A stretch of DNA of 64,000 bases from Owenia fusiformis (taxonomy: Eukaryota; Annelida; Polychaeta; Sabellida; Oweniidae): the NCBI GenBank assembly GCA_903813345.2, contig CAIIXF020000001.1, positions 53,523,885-53,587,884 of the forward strand, read 5' to 3'. Below the pieces are notes generated by a model. It worked only from the letters and a program-made list of their open reading frames with translations. It made no database searches and was not told the origin of the DNA. The position numbers were made by a program, and so were the translations under genes. Of this stretch, positions 45,901-53,814 are shown in pieces; position 1 is the first letter of the stretch; each line of letters begins with the position of its first letter.

Positions 45901-48900
45901 TGTTGGCGCAGAAGAGGAAATGCAGCATATTATGTACCTGGATGAAAACAGAAATGAACTGGATAAAATTTGTCAGTCTACCCATAAAGGTATTCAACAG
46001 CTGATTGGTACTAGCGATCCCGATGCCACAAAACGCAAGATACTGTTGTGCGCGTTGTGTGAATTTAACACCACACACAAAAATAGTCTTACAAAGCATA
46101 TGTCCAGAAAGCACACCTCTGTTTATGATGTTTTTGAATGCGATCAGTGTGGCAAGATTTATAAAAGCAAGGACACCTTGAACGATCACGTTCGAGGGTA
46201 CCATAATGGAGAGTTTAAGTGATCTCAATGCATACACTCGTATTCTACACCGGTAACATTCCGATCACATCAATCAGTGGGCCGTGTTACACTCGTTTCC
46301 ATGACATTTCACAAGCGTATCCTCTGGGAAAAGATAAATCCTTCTCTTGCTCACTCTACGGGGGATCATATAAACTGAGATTTGGAGATCTTGTTCAGGT
46401 TAGCCATAAAAAGGTTTGGGATTTGTTTTTTTCTACTGTGATATTAATGATTTGGCTCTAAGGCGAGAAATCTGTACTTTCTGATTGATATTCCATTATG
46501 AACAGTTACATTGCTAAAATAGCTCATGTTTAACATTTTTTTGTTACATTACTATTAAATACAGCATAAACTATATTCAACAAACACAATTTCAAAAAGG
46601 ATAATATAGAAGTTAACCTTTATTTTCCATTTTTAAGCAGCTGTGCCTCTCATGACTTTCCAAAACAGGTTATATTCGTAGCCTAAGAACCGGTCATACT
46701 CAATATACGCGGATACTCTAGTATCCCGTGTTTAACCTAAACATTACCTAACCCAACAAAGCGTTAAATTTGATGAATGTTTAGTTTTTGATAAAAAGAA
46801 CATTTTACAAAAATGCTACAGCTGGCCAGATATATTGTATAAATACTGTATTGACAAAAGTTTGGGTATTTTAAAAAGTTCTAAGTCACTGAAAGTTTTA
46901 AATGTTGATTTATAATCAAATTATTCTACCTATAAAGGTAAACACAAATAATCTTTGGGGTATAGCTAATTTGTTTTCACTTTGAGACTAAAAAATGCTC
47001 ATTTCAGCAGAAATAAAGGTCTTATTTTTTTGGAAAATAGGCCCAAATTTCCACAAAGTATGACCTTTTTCAAACGAAATGGCTTGTGGGAGTGTGGGTC
47101 TTCTTATCATATTGCTGAAACAAATTAAGATTTTCAACTCACCTTGACACTGAGACCATATTTCTTGGTTGACCTGATAAACCTCTTGAAGCCATCAGTC
47201 TCTGCTGTGGCAACTGTGAAGACAAGCAACTCTGAAACCAGAAACCAACAAGTGATATACATGCATGTAGAATGTAGAGAAGTAGAAAGTCAACATACTC
47301 TTTTAGTCTTTTCTTTATTTTCTTCTATACATCAAGCATAATCATATATCAGGAACATGAATGTCTGACATGTCAAAAGATTGTTTTTATGTGGCGATTT
47401 CTCATTAACTGTTGTATTCAGAACTGAAATAAAAGACTGAATCTTCAAGAATTATTACAGAAAATTGCCTTGTATTCAGTATAGGTGTATGAACATACAT
47501 ATTTGATACCTTGTCTAACAACACAACCCCCCCCCCTTCCCCCCAAACCGGCCCCCATATCCTACTCAGATTCTACCTTTAACTTTATATGTGTAGATCG
47601 ATAACTTAAGGGAAGTTGTGAAACGAGAAATAAGATATATAAAAACTAGTTTACATTGTATATATGGCCATGTGCACAATTCATAAAAACATATATAGCT
47701 AAATGCCCAAAAGCATTTATTTAAAAAAAATTATGTGAACCCCCCCCCCCCCTTGAATTTTTCAAAAAGTGAAACCTCCCTTTGCAAATCCTGGCTACAG
47801 GCCTGATACATATAGTATACAATATACTATAAATTTGGCACCATAATGAGTCACTATTCACCCACAACACTGGAAAGAAGAAAGGAAACCAGTTCTCAAA
47901 AAGTTGCCCAAGATTTATCCATATAACTAATGGATAAATACAGCTGTAGTACTAAATACATGTAAATATAAGTAAGCAATATAGAAAATAGAGTTATGAA
48001 CATTTCAAAAGTCATTGTGTTTAACATAATATTATGTAGGAAATGCCAGTCTTAAAATAGATAATGAGGAAGTAAATTATCTGGATATTTATGTCATATT
48101 TATGAGTAAACATTGCCTTAACATGTCACATGGAAAACATAAAGATATAATTTGTAGGAGAAGAGGTTTGGGAAAAACTAAGTTTCTATAGAAACAATGA
48201 AAAACATATTCACTGAAATGAGTACATGTCTCCATGAGTGCATTTGTTTTTAGACAAATACATGTTTTACAGCATGTACTATAAGATTAGATGACCTCTG
48301 AAATCCCAGACATCCTTCCTTCCTAAAAGGCTAATACCTCAATCACCTATATATCAAACTCTCAACAACCACAGAAGCCACATATGATGTCTATGCTGTG
48401 CACATAGACATGTATACCGGTACATATATCTAATGTGCCCAAGAGCTTCAAAATGGCCAGGTAGACCGAATATCCAAATAATCAGAAAACCAATTTCCTT
48501 GAATATATTTTGATTCTTGATTTTACATCCCTAGTGCATCCTTCAATTCAATCCAGACAGATTTAAGGACAAAAAACTAAAAATGGCCCTTCAAGTTTTC
48601 CTACTTCAAAAACTTATTACTAATCTATACCAATCTAATAGTTTTAGAATTACAAAGGACTTTAGTATCATTGAAGTAAAAAATCATAAAGACAAAATTC
48701 AGTTTTAATACACCAACATTTACAAATAAAGTTTTGTGATAACTGTTAGGTTAAGTTTCAGCAGAATTCAGCATCATTTTTCATTTTTCTTACTTGTGTG
48801 AATGAATGGCCAACAAGAGTAAATCATAACAATACTGCTGTACTTTACTAAAATGAAATGGAGAAGACTAACATAACATCTCTCTTTGGAATGCCTATAA

Positions 48901-51203
48901 TCCGGTCTGAGCATGGTTCTATATACAAAATGGTAGAATTTAAAAGCAGATGTTATTCAAACAAAGCTGAATTTTAACTATAATGTATATCAGTGTTCTC
49001 CACAGGATTATTTCTCAAGTAGGTGCAAAATTCTCATTTTCACAATTCAGACCAAAATTGAATAAAATATGCTCATTTTCATGATTTTCTTATTTTCAAG
49101 TGGGTGCAAATGGATTTTCAGGTGCCGGGTGCAAGCCTTTTTTTAAATCTCAGGCGGGTGCTGCGCCCACTTGCTTTAATGCCAGGGAGATCACTGCATG
49201 TAATCAGTTTTTGAAGTATAGAATATAGATTTGTTTTCATAAAAAATAAACAATGGGATAGTCAATGGATCACTGTGAATAGTATATGGAAAACACAAAA
49301 CAGAGGTCTATGTTTTGTTCAGTTTGGATTATTAGTTGAGGGTAAATGATTGTTTACAATGTCTGAATATGTAAAATATTCAGTACAAAAGATGTAGGTC
49401 ACTGAATTTTCTCCTTTTTTGTTTTAGATATATTTAGAATATGCATCATACCTGAAGATAACAAGAGATTCCGATTAGGAAGCCATAAAACTTCTGAAAA
49501 TGTTGTGGAGGCCACACATTTGTGAGCCAAATCAAAAGCAATCCAAGATATGCAAATGTTTTATATCTAAAAATTAATGTGTTTTTCATTTCCATATGAG
49601 GGAATAGTTATTCAACTTTAACAAGTGACCAAAGGCAGCATTAAGTGCCAATGCACAGGTTATTTTATCCTTGGTACACAGAGAGGGGGGTGAATTTTTT
49701 TTCCAATATATACATGCCAACTGTACTGTAATAGGATAAAGATGAAACATTTCATAAGATCAATATCATAATATCACACTAACTTTATTTTCTAAATAAG
49801 GGAGAGGGGGTCCATGAGCCCCTAGAGTTAGCTTTCTGACATCATTCCAGAGAAATGTTAAGCATCTTGCAAGTACTAATATGGTAGACAACAAGTAGCA
49901 TACAAGTTGTATTTTGCGGTCTGACTTGAGACTGTCACCTTGCAGAACTTAGTAAACATTCATGAATCCCATCACATAGGACTTTGTTGTGTCAATATTC
50001 AAGAGATATTAAATTACTATAAAACAGACTCATTTCTCTCTTTGCGATCCTGATAAGTTCTGGAAGTTTTGATAACTGAACACATGTGAAATTTGAATTT
50101 TAATACGCTATATTTTGAGCATGCATGCATACACGTTAAACTTAAAACTTGATTTTCACATTTAGATAGCAGTGGGATCTTTGAACAAAGTTGTAAAAAT
50201 CAAACCAGAAGATGTGAACCTTGCCCAGATTACCTCTACTCAAAAATGGAAAATTGAGAATCGTTTTACATCTACCTAGATTCTACCAGATAGATCTACA
50301 TGCTTATGCTTCATGATTGACAAAATGCGCTCTTTTTTTTGGCGTTTGTTTTTTTTGCTGTATCGGCGATCTGCAATCACAAGTTTTTCTAATACAGTTG
50401 GGGACATAAATAAATGACAGGTGGATTTGCTGAAGTGAGGATTTCCCATGTTAAAAATAAGAGAATTTACAAGAGGCCATACATCAGTGGATGAGATTAT
50501 ACAAAATGTAAAATATACAAATTTTAAGGGATATGTATCTAGACAATATTGGAAATTATGGGCTTTCAGACCACCATAATTAGGAAATGGTGATCGAAAA
50601 TCGACCTGTCATTTATTTTTGTCCCCAACTTTATATATTTTTGCTTAACAATCATCAGGTAAAATGCGTATATTCTGTCACGCAAAAAAAACTGGTGTGA
50701 CTTCAAATTTTCCAGCAAGTGCGTGACAAATACGCAAATTGCGGGACAGTTGAAGTCATGAAAATAAAGCTGATAGAGTTACATTCATGAAATATGCTTT
50801 AGACTTAGAGGCACTTCAACTTTCAAGTCTGTCGTGTCTGTGATTTATGGGAGTATCTTTAGAGCGATCACTTCTCTATGAGAAACTAATCAATTGGTTT
50901 AAAAACCATTCAGTTCTACACCAAAAGTCTCCCAAATTCATTCATGCGGGTTCAGGTTTATCGTGTCTAAAAATAGCATAAAAACTGAACTTTTGCACGT
51001 CATCACATTTATAAGGTTCAAATTTCACATCAATTTCTTGCGTGTTTTAGCGTCATTTCAATTTATTTTACGAACTAAAATGAACAAAACTTACCCTCTG
51101 ACTCTTCCGCTTCTTTTGATTCTGCTAATAGCGAGCCTAATTGTAGAATATAAGTAAAAATGTATAAGTACACTAAACTTTTGCAAAATTTTGAGCTGGC
51201 CAT
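30796..51203 (-). CDS. PLOD: Procollagen-lysine hydroxylase/glycosyltransferase (PLOD, LH3-like), complete
   Basis: ER-lumen enzyme that hydroxylates collagen lysines using Fe(II), 2-oxoglutarate, ascorbate and O2; LH3-type members also galactosylate and glucosylate hydroxylysine. Eighteen exons join in frame to 739 codons (human LH3 is 738), plus a spare copy of exon 16 and of exon 18. Exon 1 gives a signal peptide (hydrophobic [18 protein letters not shown]). N-terminal glycosyltransferase domain: Cys143 in FSAEGFCWP and DDD at 189-191 before QLFYTK, matching LH3 Cys144 and Asp187/189/191. The middle domain has [10 protein letters not shown] and DPDMAFC. The C-terminal dioxygenase has His668 and Asp670 (PHHDSS), His720 (LTHYHEG) and Arg730, each one number off LH3. 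The protein ends VSFVDP like vertebrate enzymes. No ER-retention tail is present, as in vertebrate LHs. Confidence 0.97.
31290..31295 (-). terminator. Candidate polyadenylation signal for exon 18a
   Basis: AATAAA on the minus strand between the two last exons, 138 nt downstream of the 18a stop. A short hexamer in AT-rich DNA, so weak on its own. Confidence 0.35.
31433..31588 (-). CDS. PLOD: PLOD alternative last exon 18a (proximal)
   Basis: 51 codons and TGA; TTTGTAG acceptor. [20 protein letters not shown], then [20 protein letters not shown] and FVDP. Keeps the third iron ligand His and the 2-oxoglutarate Arg but has Pro where the family has Cys (residue 692). An AATAAA on the minus strand at 31295-31290, 138 nt after the stop, could end this transcript. 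Confidence 0.93.
   Translation of the reverse strand, partial: GGGPRFLRYNCSMKATRRGWALMHPGRLTHYHEGMPVTKGTRYIMVSFVDP
32555..32680 (-). CDS. PLOD: PLOD exon 17: HxD iron site
   Basis: 42 codons, TTTTCAG acceptor, GTATGT donor. [20 protein letters not shown] carries the first two Fe(II) ligands, His668 and Asp670. Confidence 0.98.
33482..33876. repeat. Dispersed repeat, copy B (PLOD intron)
   Basis: Same family and orientation as 16008-16364: starts TAGTTGCAAGTAGGTAGTTT, ends CTTGCATCTAGTCTA. Ends 31 bp before the donor side of exon 16b. Confidence 0.7.
33908..34054 (-). CDS. PLOD: PLOD exon 16b (tandem duplicate of 16a)
   Basis: 49 codons, TCCAG acceptor, GTAAGC donor, phase 0. [20 protein letters not shown] to PGYYTD. 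By my count 36 of 49 residues equal 16a, with no stop or gap, so it is under selection or very young; third-position divergence argues for the former. Confidence 0.94.
34393..34539 (-). CDS. PLOD: PLOD exon 16a
   Basis: 49 codons, TCTAG acceptor, GTAGGA donor, phase 0 at both ends. [20 protein letters not shown] to PGFYTR. Closest to the family consensus (human [16 protein letters not shown]). First of two tandem copies in transcription order. Confidence 0.95.
34819..35473. mobile_element. Non-autonomous hAT-type element with 8-bp target duplication
   Basis: Flanked by perfect direct repeats TTAGGGCT (34811-34818 and 35474-35481). Terminal inverted repeats TAGTGGTTGGA and TAGTGGTCGGA (as reverse complement) differ once. 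655 bp, no transposase; ACTCG-rich inside. Eight-bp duplications and TA-starting ends are hAT features. It lies in the PLOD intron between exons 15 and 16a. Confidence 0.9.
35587..35766 (-). CDS. PLOD: PLOD exon 15: entry to dioxygenase domain
   Basis: 60 codons, GTTTAG acceptor, GTATGT donor. [15 protein letters not shown] and [20 protein letters not shown], matching human DWKEKYIHQNY and PCPDVYWFPIFTEVACDE. Confidence 0.97.
36545..36661 (-). CDS. PLOD: PLOD exon 14
   Basis: 39 codons, TTCCAG acceptor, GTACAC donor. [20 protein letters not shown] to MYQMFDNRQ. Decayed partial copies of its 5' edge lie just upstream (36755-36960). Confidence 0.95.
36680..36960 (-). repeat. Decaying tandem copies of the 5' edge of PLOD exon 14
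   Basis: The exon-14 start (TTCATCACATACATGAACACA on the plus strand, differing slightly per copy) plus about 70 bp of adjoining intron (TGGAATAAAAT, TCATTTTTCAT, AGACATG, TGTGATTGGTTGAA) recurs at about 36770 and, more diverged, at about 36885. Copies lack the rest of the exon and a donor. Confidence 0.8.
37156..37288 (-). CDS. PLOD: PLOD exon 13
   Basis: 133 nt, TTTTCAG acceptor, GTACAT donor. [20 protein letters not shown] and [14 protein letters not shown]; human has VGVWNVPYISNIYLI and KLDPDMAFC. Confidence 0.96.
37580..37807 (-). CDS. PLOD: PLOD exon 12
   Basis: Largest exon, 228 nt, TTCCAG acceptor, GTAGGT donor. [14 protein letters not shown], then [20 protein letters not shown] and [12 protein letters not shown], highly conserved in the family. 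Confidence 0.97.
38081..39275. mobile_element. Non-autonomous hAT-type element, 1195 bp, perfect TSD
   Basis: Ends TAGGGGTCACACGGTT and AACCGTGTGACCCCTA are exact inverses. Flanked by perfect 8-bp duplications ACAGTTTC at 38073-38080 and 39276-39283. Subterminal CGGTTCGGTT and AACCGCGGTT clusters look like transposase-binding repeats. No transposase frame; the open frames inside are under 105 codons. Inserted in the PLOD intron between exons 11 and 12. Confidence 0.95.
39327..39448 (-). CDS. PLOD: PLOD exon 11
   Basis: 122 nt, TTTGCAG acceptor, GTAAGT donor. Ends WKAKNMA, equivalent to human ADARNMGA. It sits 52 bp from the right end of the hAT element at 38081-39275. Confidence 0.94.
39752..39883 (-). 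CDS. PLOD: PLOD exon 10: middle (accessory) domain
   Basis: 44 codons, TATAG acceptor, GTAAGT donor. [20 protein letters not shown] matches the human VFIEQPTPFVSLFFQ motif. Confidence 0.96.
40119..40220 (-). CDS. PLOD: PLOD exon 9: linker to middle domain
   Basis: 34 codons, GTTCCAG acceptor, GTTAGG donor. [18 protein letters not shown] keeps the two cysteines of the human TGCTVC motif. Confidence 0.94.
40496..40593 (-). CDS. PLOD: PLOD exon 8
   Basis: 98 nt, TTTTAG acceptor, GTACAA donor. EVKLKF through to [10 protein letters not shown], the end of the glycosyltransferase domain (human VLIHGNGPTK). Confidence 0.96.
40896..40959 (-). CDS. PLOD: PLOD exon 7
   Basis: 64 nt, TTTCAG acceptor, GTAATG donor. 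[20 protein letters not shown], matching human INITLDHRCRIFQNLDGAL. Confidence 0.95.
41177..41289 (-). CDS. PLOD: PLOD exon 6: DDD metal site
   Basis: 113 nt, TTTTCAG acceptor, GTAAGT donor. [10 protein letters not shown] and [19 protein letters not shown]; the Asp run binds Mn2+/UDP-sugar in LH3. Confidence 0.97.
41894..41945 (-). CDS. PLOD: PLOD exon 5
   Basis: 52 nt, ATTCCAG acceptor, GTAAGAG donor. [17 protein letters not shown], matching KYPVV-GKRFLGSG in human. Confidence 0.93.
42193..42307 (-). CDS. PLOD: PLOD exon 4: FCWP cysteine
   Basis: TTTTCAG acceptor, GTTGGT donor, 115 nt. [17 protein letters not shown] carries the cysteine equivalent to LH3 Cys144, needed for glycosyltransferase activity. 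Human LH1 has IYP instead of CWP here. Confidence 0.95.
42802..43077. mobile_element. MITE copy 2, intact 35-bp terminal repeats
   Basis: Left end AACATTTTGGTAAAAAATTG continuing GCTATACCTGCACATG, and its near-exact reverse complement at the right end. 276 bp. It lies within 55 bp of PLOD exon 3, and shares its inner sequence with 985-1357. Confidence 0.9.
43130..43266 (-). CDS. PLOD: PLOD exon 3: glycosyltransferase domain
   Basis: TTTAG acceptor, GTCAGT donor, 137 nt. Encodes [20 protein letters not shown] and ends DLIVMFTDS, the segment leading to the nucleotide-sugar site. Confidence 0.96.
43480..44870. repeat. Tandem array (about 140-bp units) ending in a GGAC microsatellite
   Basis: About six units between 43.65 and 44.48 kb share GCCATTTTTCAAAATGGCCG, GACAGTGTGCCATGCTTATA, GTATTCACATACCAAATATG and TCGCTCCACTACTTTTCGAG. 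It ends in a GGAC/GTAC-type microsatellite (44755-44825) and GGCGTTCCCTATATCCCTCC. Lies in PLOD intron 2. Related in style to 25949-27129. Confidence 0.85.
44922..46731. mobile_element. TTAA-flanked inverted-repeat element carrying a zinc-finger ORF
   Basis: Both ends carry CACGGG(TA/AT)ACTAGAGTATCC continuing CGCGTATATTGAGTATGACC GGTTCT, in inverted orientation, about 47 bp with few mismatches. TTAA flanks each end (44918-44921, 46732-46735), although one extra base sits inside the right end. TTAA targets are typical of piggyBac and Kolobok superfamilies, but no transposase of either is visible. It sits in PLOD intron 2. Confidence 0.85.
45848..46222 (+). CDS. Two-finger C2H2 zinc-finger protein inside a transposable element
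   Basis: 124 codons from ATG to TGA. Residues about 1-65 are acidic and helical ([19 protein letters not shown]). Two C2H2 fingers follow: [20 protein letters not shown] with KH, then [20 protein letters not shown] with YH, joined by a short linker. An in-frame-looking TTTTTCAG directly precedes the ATG, so it may be a downstream exon of a spliced element transcript. It may be a transposon-encoded DNA-binding protein or a captured host exon; I cannot tell which. Transcribed opposite to PLOD. Confidence 0.6.
   Translation: MAASVTPLIEELDLSVISVGAEEEMQHIMYLDENRNELDKICQSTHKGIQQLIGTSDPDATKRKILLCALCEFNTTHKNSLTKHMSRKHTSVYDVFECDQCGKIYKSKDTLNDHVRGYHNGEFK
47143..47231 (-). CDS. PLOD: PLOD exon 2: start of glycosyltransferase domain
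   Basis: TTTCAG acceptor, GTGAGT donor, 89 nt. [20 protein letters not shown] matches human [20 protein letters not shown]. Confidence 0.96.
47738..47805. repeat. End fragment of the CAGGCCCGTAGC family (reverse)
   Basis: A C-run, then TTTTTCAAAAAGTGAAACC and TCCTGGCTACAGGCCTG, matching the end seen at 5022-5215 and 12959-13145. Confidence 0.55.
48991..49196. mobile_element. Small MITE with CAGTG(T/A)TCTCC ends
   Basis: Left CAGTGTTCTCC and right GGAGATCACTG are inverse with one mismatch, 206 bp apart. Interior has AGGTGCAAAATTCTCATTTT and GGCGGGTGCTGCGCCCACTT. No intact target duplication. Confidence 0.75.
51095..51203 (-). CDS. PLOD: PLOD exon 1: signal peptide
   Basis: ATG at 51203-51201; 36 codons plus one base to a GTAAGT donor. 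[10 protein letters not shown] then a hydrophobic core and a likely cleavage after LLA, followed by an acidic [10 protein letters not shown] linker. Confidence 0.9.
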
Positions 51204-51338
51204 GTTGATGATGCGTCAAACTTGCAAACGTGAAATAAACTGCGTCAGGTTCCGTTCGCGAATATTTATAGCAACATGAGACATCTATCGATAAATCAAA
51301 TATCATAATCACAGCTACTACTTCTTAGCCTATATGCC

Positions 51339-52285
51339 GGTGTAAAAGGGTAGGTGGTCCTATCAAATTTTGGTCCTACTCTCTATTGATTTATATGGAG
51401 ACCTAATTACAATTATTTATACACAGTCAGGGCCAGTAAGGGTAAGGAAAGGGGACCATAATTCCCAGGCCAGGGGGATAACTGCAATTAAATAGGTGTG
51501 TTTTTAATATAGATCTATGTTTTAATGTAAAGGGTCCTCAGTGCACAGCAACAAGCCTGCACTACTGGTAAAGAGGGGTGATGTCAACGCGGTAGCCTGA
51601 CAGTCTCCCCAGGTAAAATGAGTTGTAAACCATAGATCTATTTTTAAATGTTAAGGTTTTAAATTATATTCTATTCAAATTCTATCACTGTTAAATTATA
51701 TATCTGCTTTATATGGGCTTATTAGCCTTTTGCAGATTATTGACATAGACATAGCGGACCATAATTTCTTTTACACCGGGTGGCTCGCTATATAGAATAC
51801 CGCCCGGAACGTATTCTTAAGCCCGGTATACACCAATGGGGCAAGTTGGGATCTCCATAGACTTAACATTGCGTGGGTGGGACCTCGTGGGACTTCTTGG
51901 GATTTTGCCCCATGGAGTCCCACTTGGGACTCCATGGGGCAAAGTCATCAAGGTCCCATGGACTTGGTGGGATTCGATGGGGCAAATTGGAATTCGATGG
52001 AGCAAGATGGGACTCGATGGGGCAAGTGGGATTTTGCCCCATTGGTGTATAGTATACCGGGCTTAAACAACAGTATCTAGGCCTTTGGCCCCCTTTAGGG
52101 CCCCTTCTCCTCAGGCGCACGGGCCCGATGTAAAGGAAATTATGGTCCCTTGGGGATTATGGTCCCCTTTCCTTACGGCCCTCACTGGCCCTGACTGTGT
52201 ATAAAAAATAAGGAAACAATTGTAATTAGGTCACCATATAAATCAATAGAGAGTAGGACCAAAAGACCACCTACCGGTTTACACC
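51339..52285. mobile_element. Element built of concentric inverted repeats
   Basis: Outer arms, about 140 bp each (51339-51480 and 52145-52285), start GGTGTAAA and share GGTCCTACTCTCTATTGATT and CACAGTCAGGGCCAGT. A second pair lies inside (51757-51780 and 52121-52146: GGACCATAATTTCTTTTACA). A third element forms the core (51821-52062). No transposase is visible. Confidence 0.85.
51821..52062. mobile_element. Core TTAA-flanked MITE with GGGGCAA repeats
   Basis: Ends GCCCGGTATACACCAATGGG and its near-complement, flanked by TTAA on both sides (51817-51820, 52063-52066). Inside, words like TGGGACTC(G/C)ATGGGGCAA repeat many times and also as complements, which creates several overlapping spurious open frames on both strands. 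Confidence 0.8.
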
Positions 52286-52663
52286 TGATTTGAATGGCAA
52301 CAGGCACGCGTGTAATTCGCCTAAAAGTTAGGAAGTCATGAAAGAATTTTGACACTACTTGATTTGTTATGATATCCCGTCCCTATAACTTCTCACTAGT
52401 AGACAGGAGCGTCTCCGGGAATTTCGAAAGAGGTGCATCTACATCTAAAACCTGCTAACAGCCTCCATCATCAATATTTTTAATATTGAATTCCCATGCT
52501 TGCACCGGAAGCCCTAACTTCTGCCACCTCCGTAGTTTCGCCAGACCACATTTCGTCCCGGGGGTTTCGTCCCTCTGAGTCTCTTGCTCCTGGGTCTACG
52601 GAAAAGATCGACCCCGGGCTCACCGACAACCCATATCGAGATTTTCACGTAATTTGATCAATG

Positions 52664-52737
52664 GAGGGATTAAGCTAGCATAAAAATCGAAACGCCAACC
52701 CGTTATACCATGACCTATCGCCCATACAAATGCATCG
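52664..52737. repeat. Direct repeat, copy 1
   Basis: Shares GCATAAAAATCGAAACGCCA and ATCGCCCATACAAATGCATC with 53106-53179, same orientation, 442 bp apart. About 74 bp, roughly 80 percent identical by eye. Confidence 0.8.
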
Positions 52738-53105
52738 CTTAAATGTTAAAATTCCAATACTTTACATAATGTTATTGATCTAAAAAAGTGCCAATTAAAG
52801 CGGTCATATTGCGTAATTCAAACGGAGATTTTGCCCTTTTGCTTTTAAATCGATCATTAGGTCAGGGTTGGAAGTTAAAGAACTAGACTAACAAGTTTAC
52901 ACATCTTATTTTTACCACTTTAATAACTTTTCTCCCTGGTGAGTTACAATTAAGGTCGTTTTTAAAATACGACCCCGTTTTCAATACAAACTTATGTAAA
53001 CTTATGCCGTCACCGCCTTCAATTTGACGCCACTCATTTGACGCGCGGACGTATAAGTTCATGGTTTGCTGTAAAGCTATTGGATTAGCGGAATCACGTG
53101 ACATT

Positions 53106-53179
53106 AGGGAGTTTATGCTTGCATATAAAATCGAAACGCCAACAAATACGTATGACAAATCGCCCATACAAATGCATCG
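53106..53179. repeat. Direct repeat, copy 2
   Basis: Second copy of the 52664-52737 repeat. The pair could be terminal direct repeats of a small element or a local duplication. Confidence 0.8.
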
Positions 53180-53299
53180 TTCACGTTCAGGTTGTGAGAA
53201 ACAGTGCAAGCTTTAACTCTCTAATAACAATAAAAGCACGTGGTAAAATGGCGCTAAAATCTGATATGCGACCGGTCGGTGTTTTCGACGGCTAGCCTC

Positions 53300-53470
53300 C
53301 CGCGACTAGCCCCCAAATAGGTTTGGGGAAGTTTGTAAAAGACCGACCAATGCCGGTAGGCCTAAAAGACCGATGGGGTGTAGCCAGCAATTGTCCGGGG
53401 TGCGATTTTTTGGGTTGGCATCACTGCGAGCAAAGCGAGCCCTGAAGGAGGGTGGGTAACCTTACGGGGG
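53300..53470. repeat. GC-richer repeat-like block
   Basis: Contains GGTAGGCCTAAAAGACCGAT and GCGAGCAAAGCGAGCCCTGA. The 'gcgagcaaagcgagc' word is common at ends of marine invertebrate repeats in my experience. Ends not defined. Confidence 0.35.
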
Positions 53471-53814
53471 TTCATTCCCGGATATTTTTTATTATTTAAA
53501 TTGTATAATGTACCCTATATAGGCCTATATACGGATTGTGCTCGTATATACGAAATTCGAACATGACTGTATTCACACGGTGTCCAACCGAAACGCTCTT
53601 ACATGCACGACGGAGAATTTCATTACTGAAACTAAACGGCCGGAGTAGGAAAACTGGAGGGCGGGAATGATGAGCCGTCTGACGATTTCCCCAATAATGG
53701 AAATAGGTATTTTGGTCAAATTCCAAAGCTTCAACCGAGCTTTGATTAAGCAAATAACAGTTTACCACCAGAAGTTGAATAAATAAGATCTTTGCTCAGG
53801 GTATTGTTCATCGA

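Larger units (their letters stand above)
47232..51094 (-). other. PLOD intron 1
   Basis: 3.9 kb, AT-rich, no further exon seen. It contains the repeat fragment at 47738 and the small MITE at 48991. Confidence 0.7.

Noticed and set aside
45857-46237. 126-codon minus-strand frame opposite the zinc-finger frame
   Set aside because: It is the antisense shadow of the zinc-finger coding sequence; the plus strand has the two CxxC...HxxxH motifs.
46219-46461. 80-codon frame after the zinc-finger stop codon
   Set aside because: Starts at a GTG overlapping the stop and shows no domain; I considered it a frameshifted continuation of the zinc-finger protein but saw no third finger or other support.
51817-52120. 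Four overlapping frames of 62-85 codons with Trp-, Gly- and Pro-rich translations
   Set aside because: They come from the GGGGCAA-type internal repeats read on both strands; no frame is favoured.
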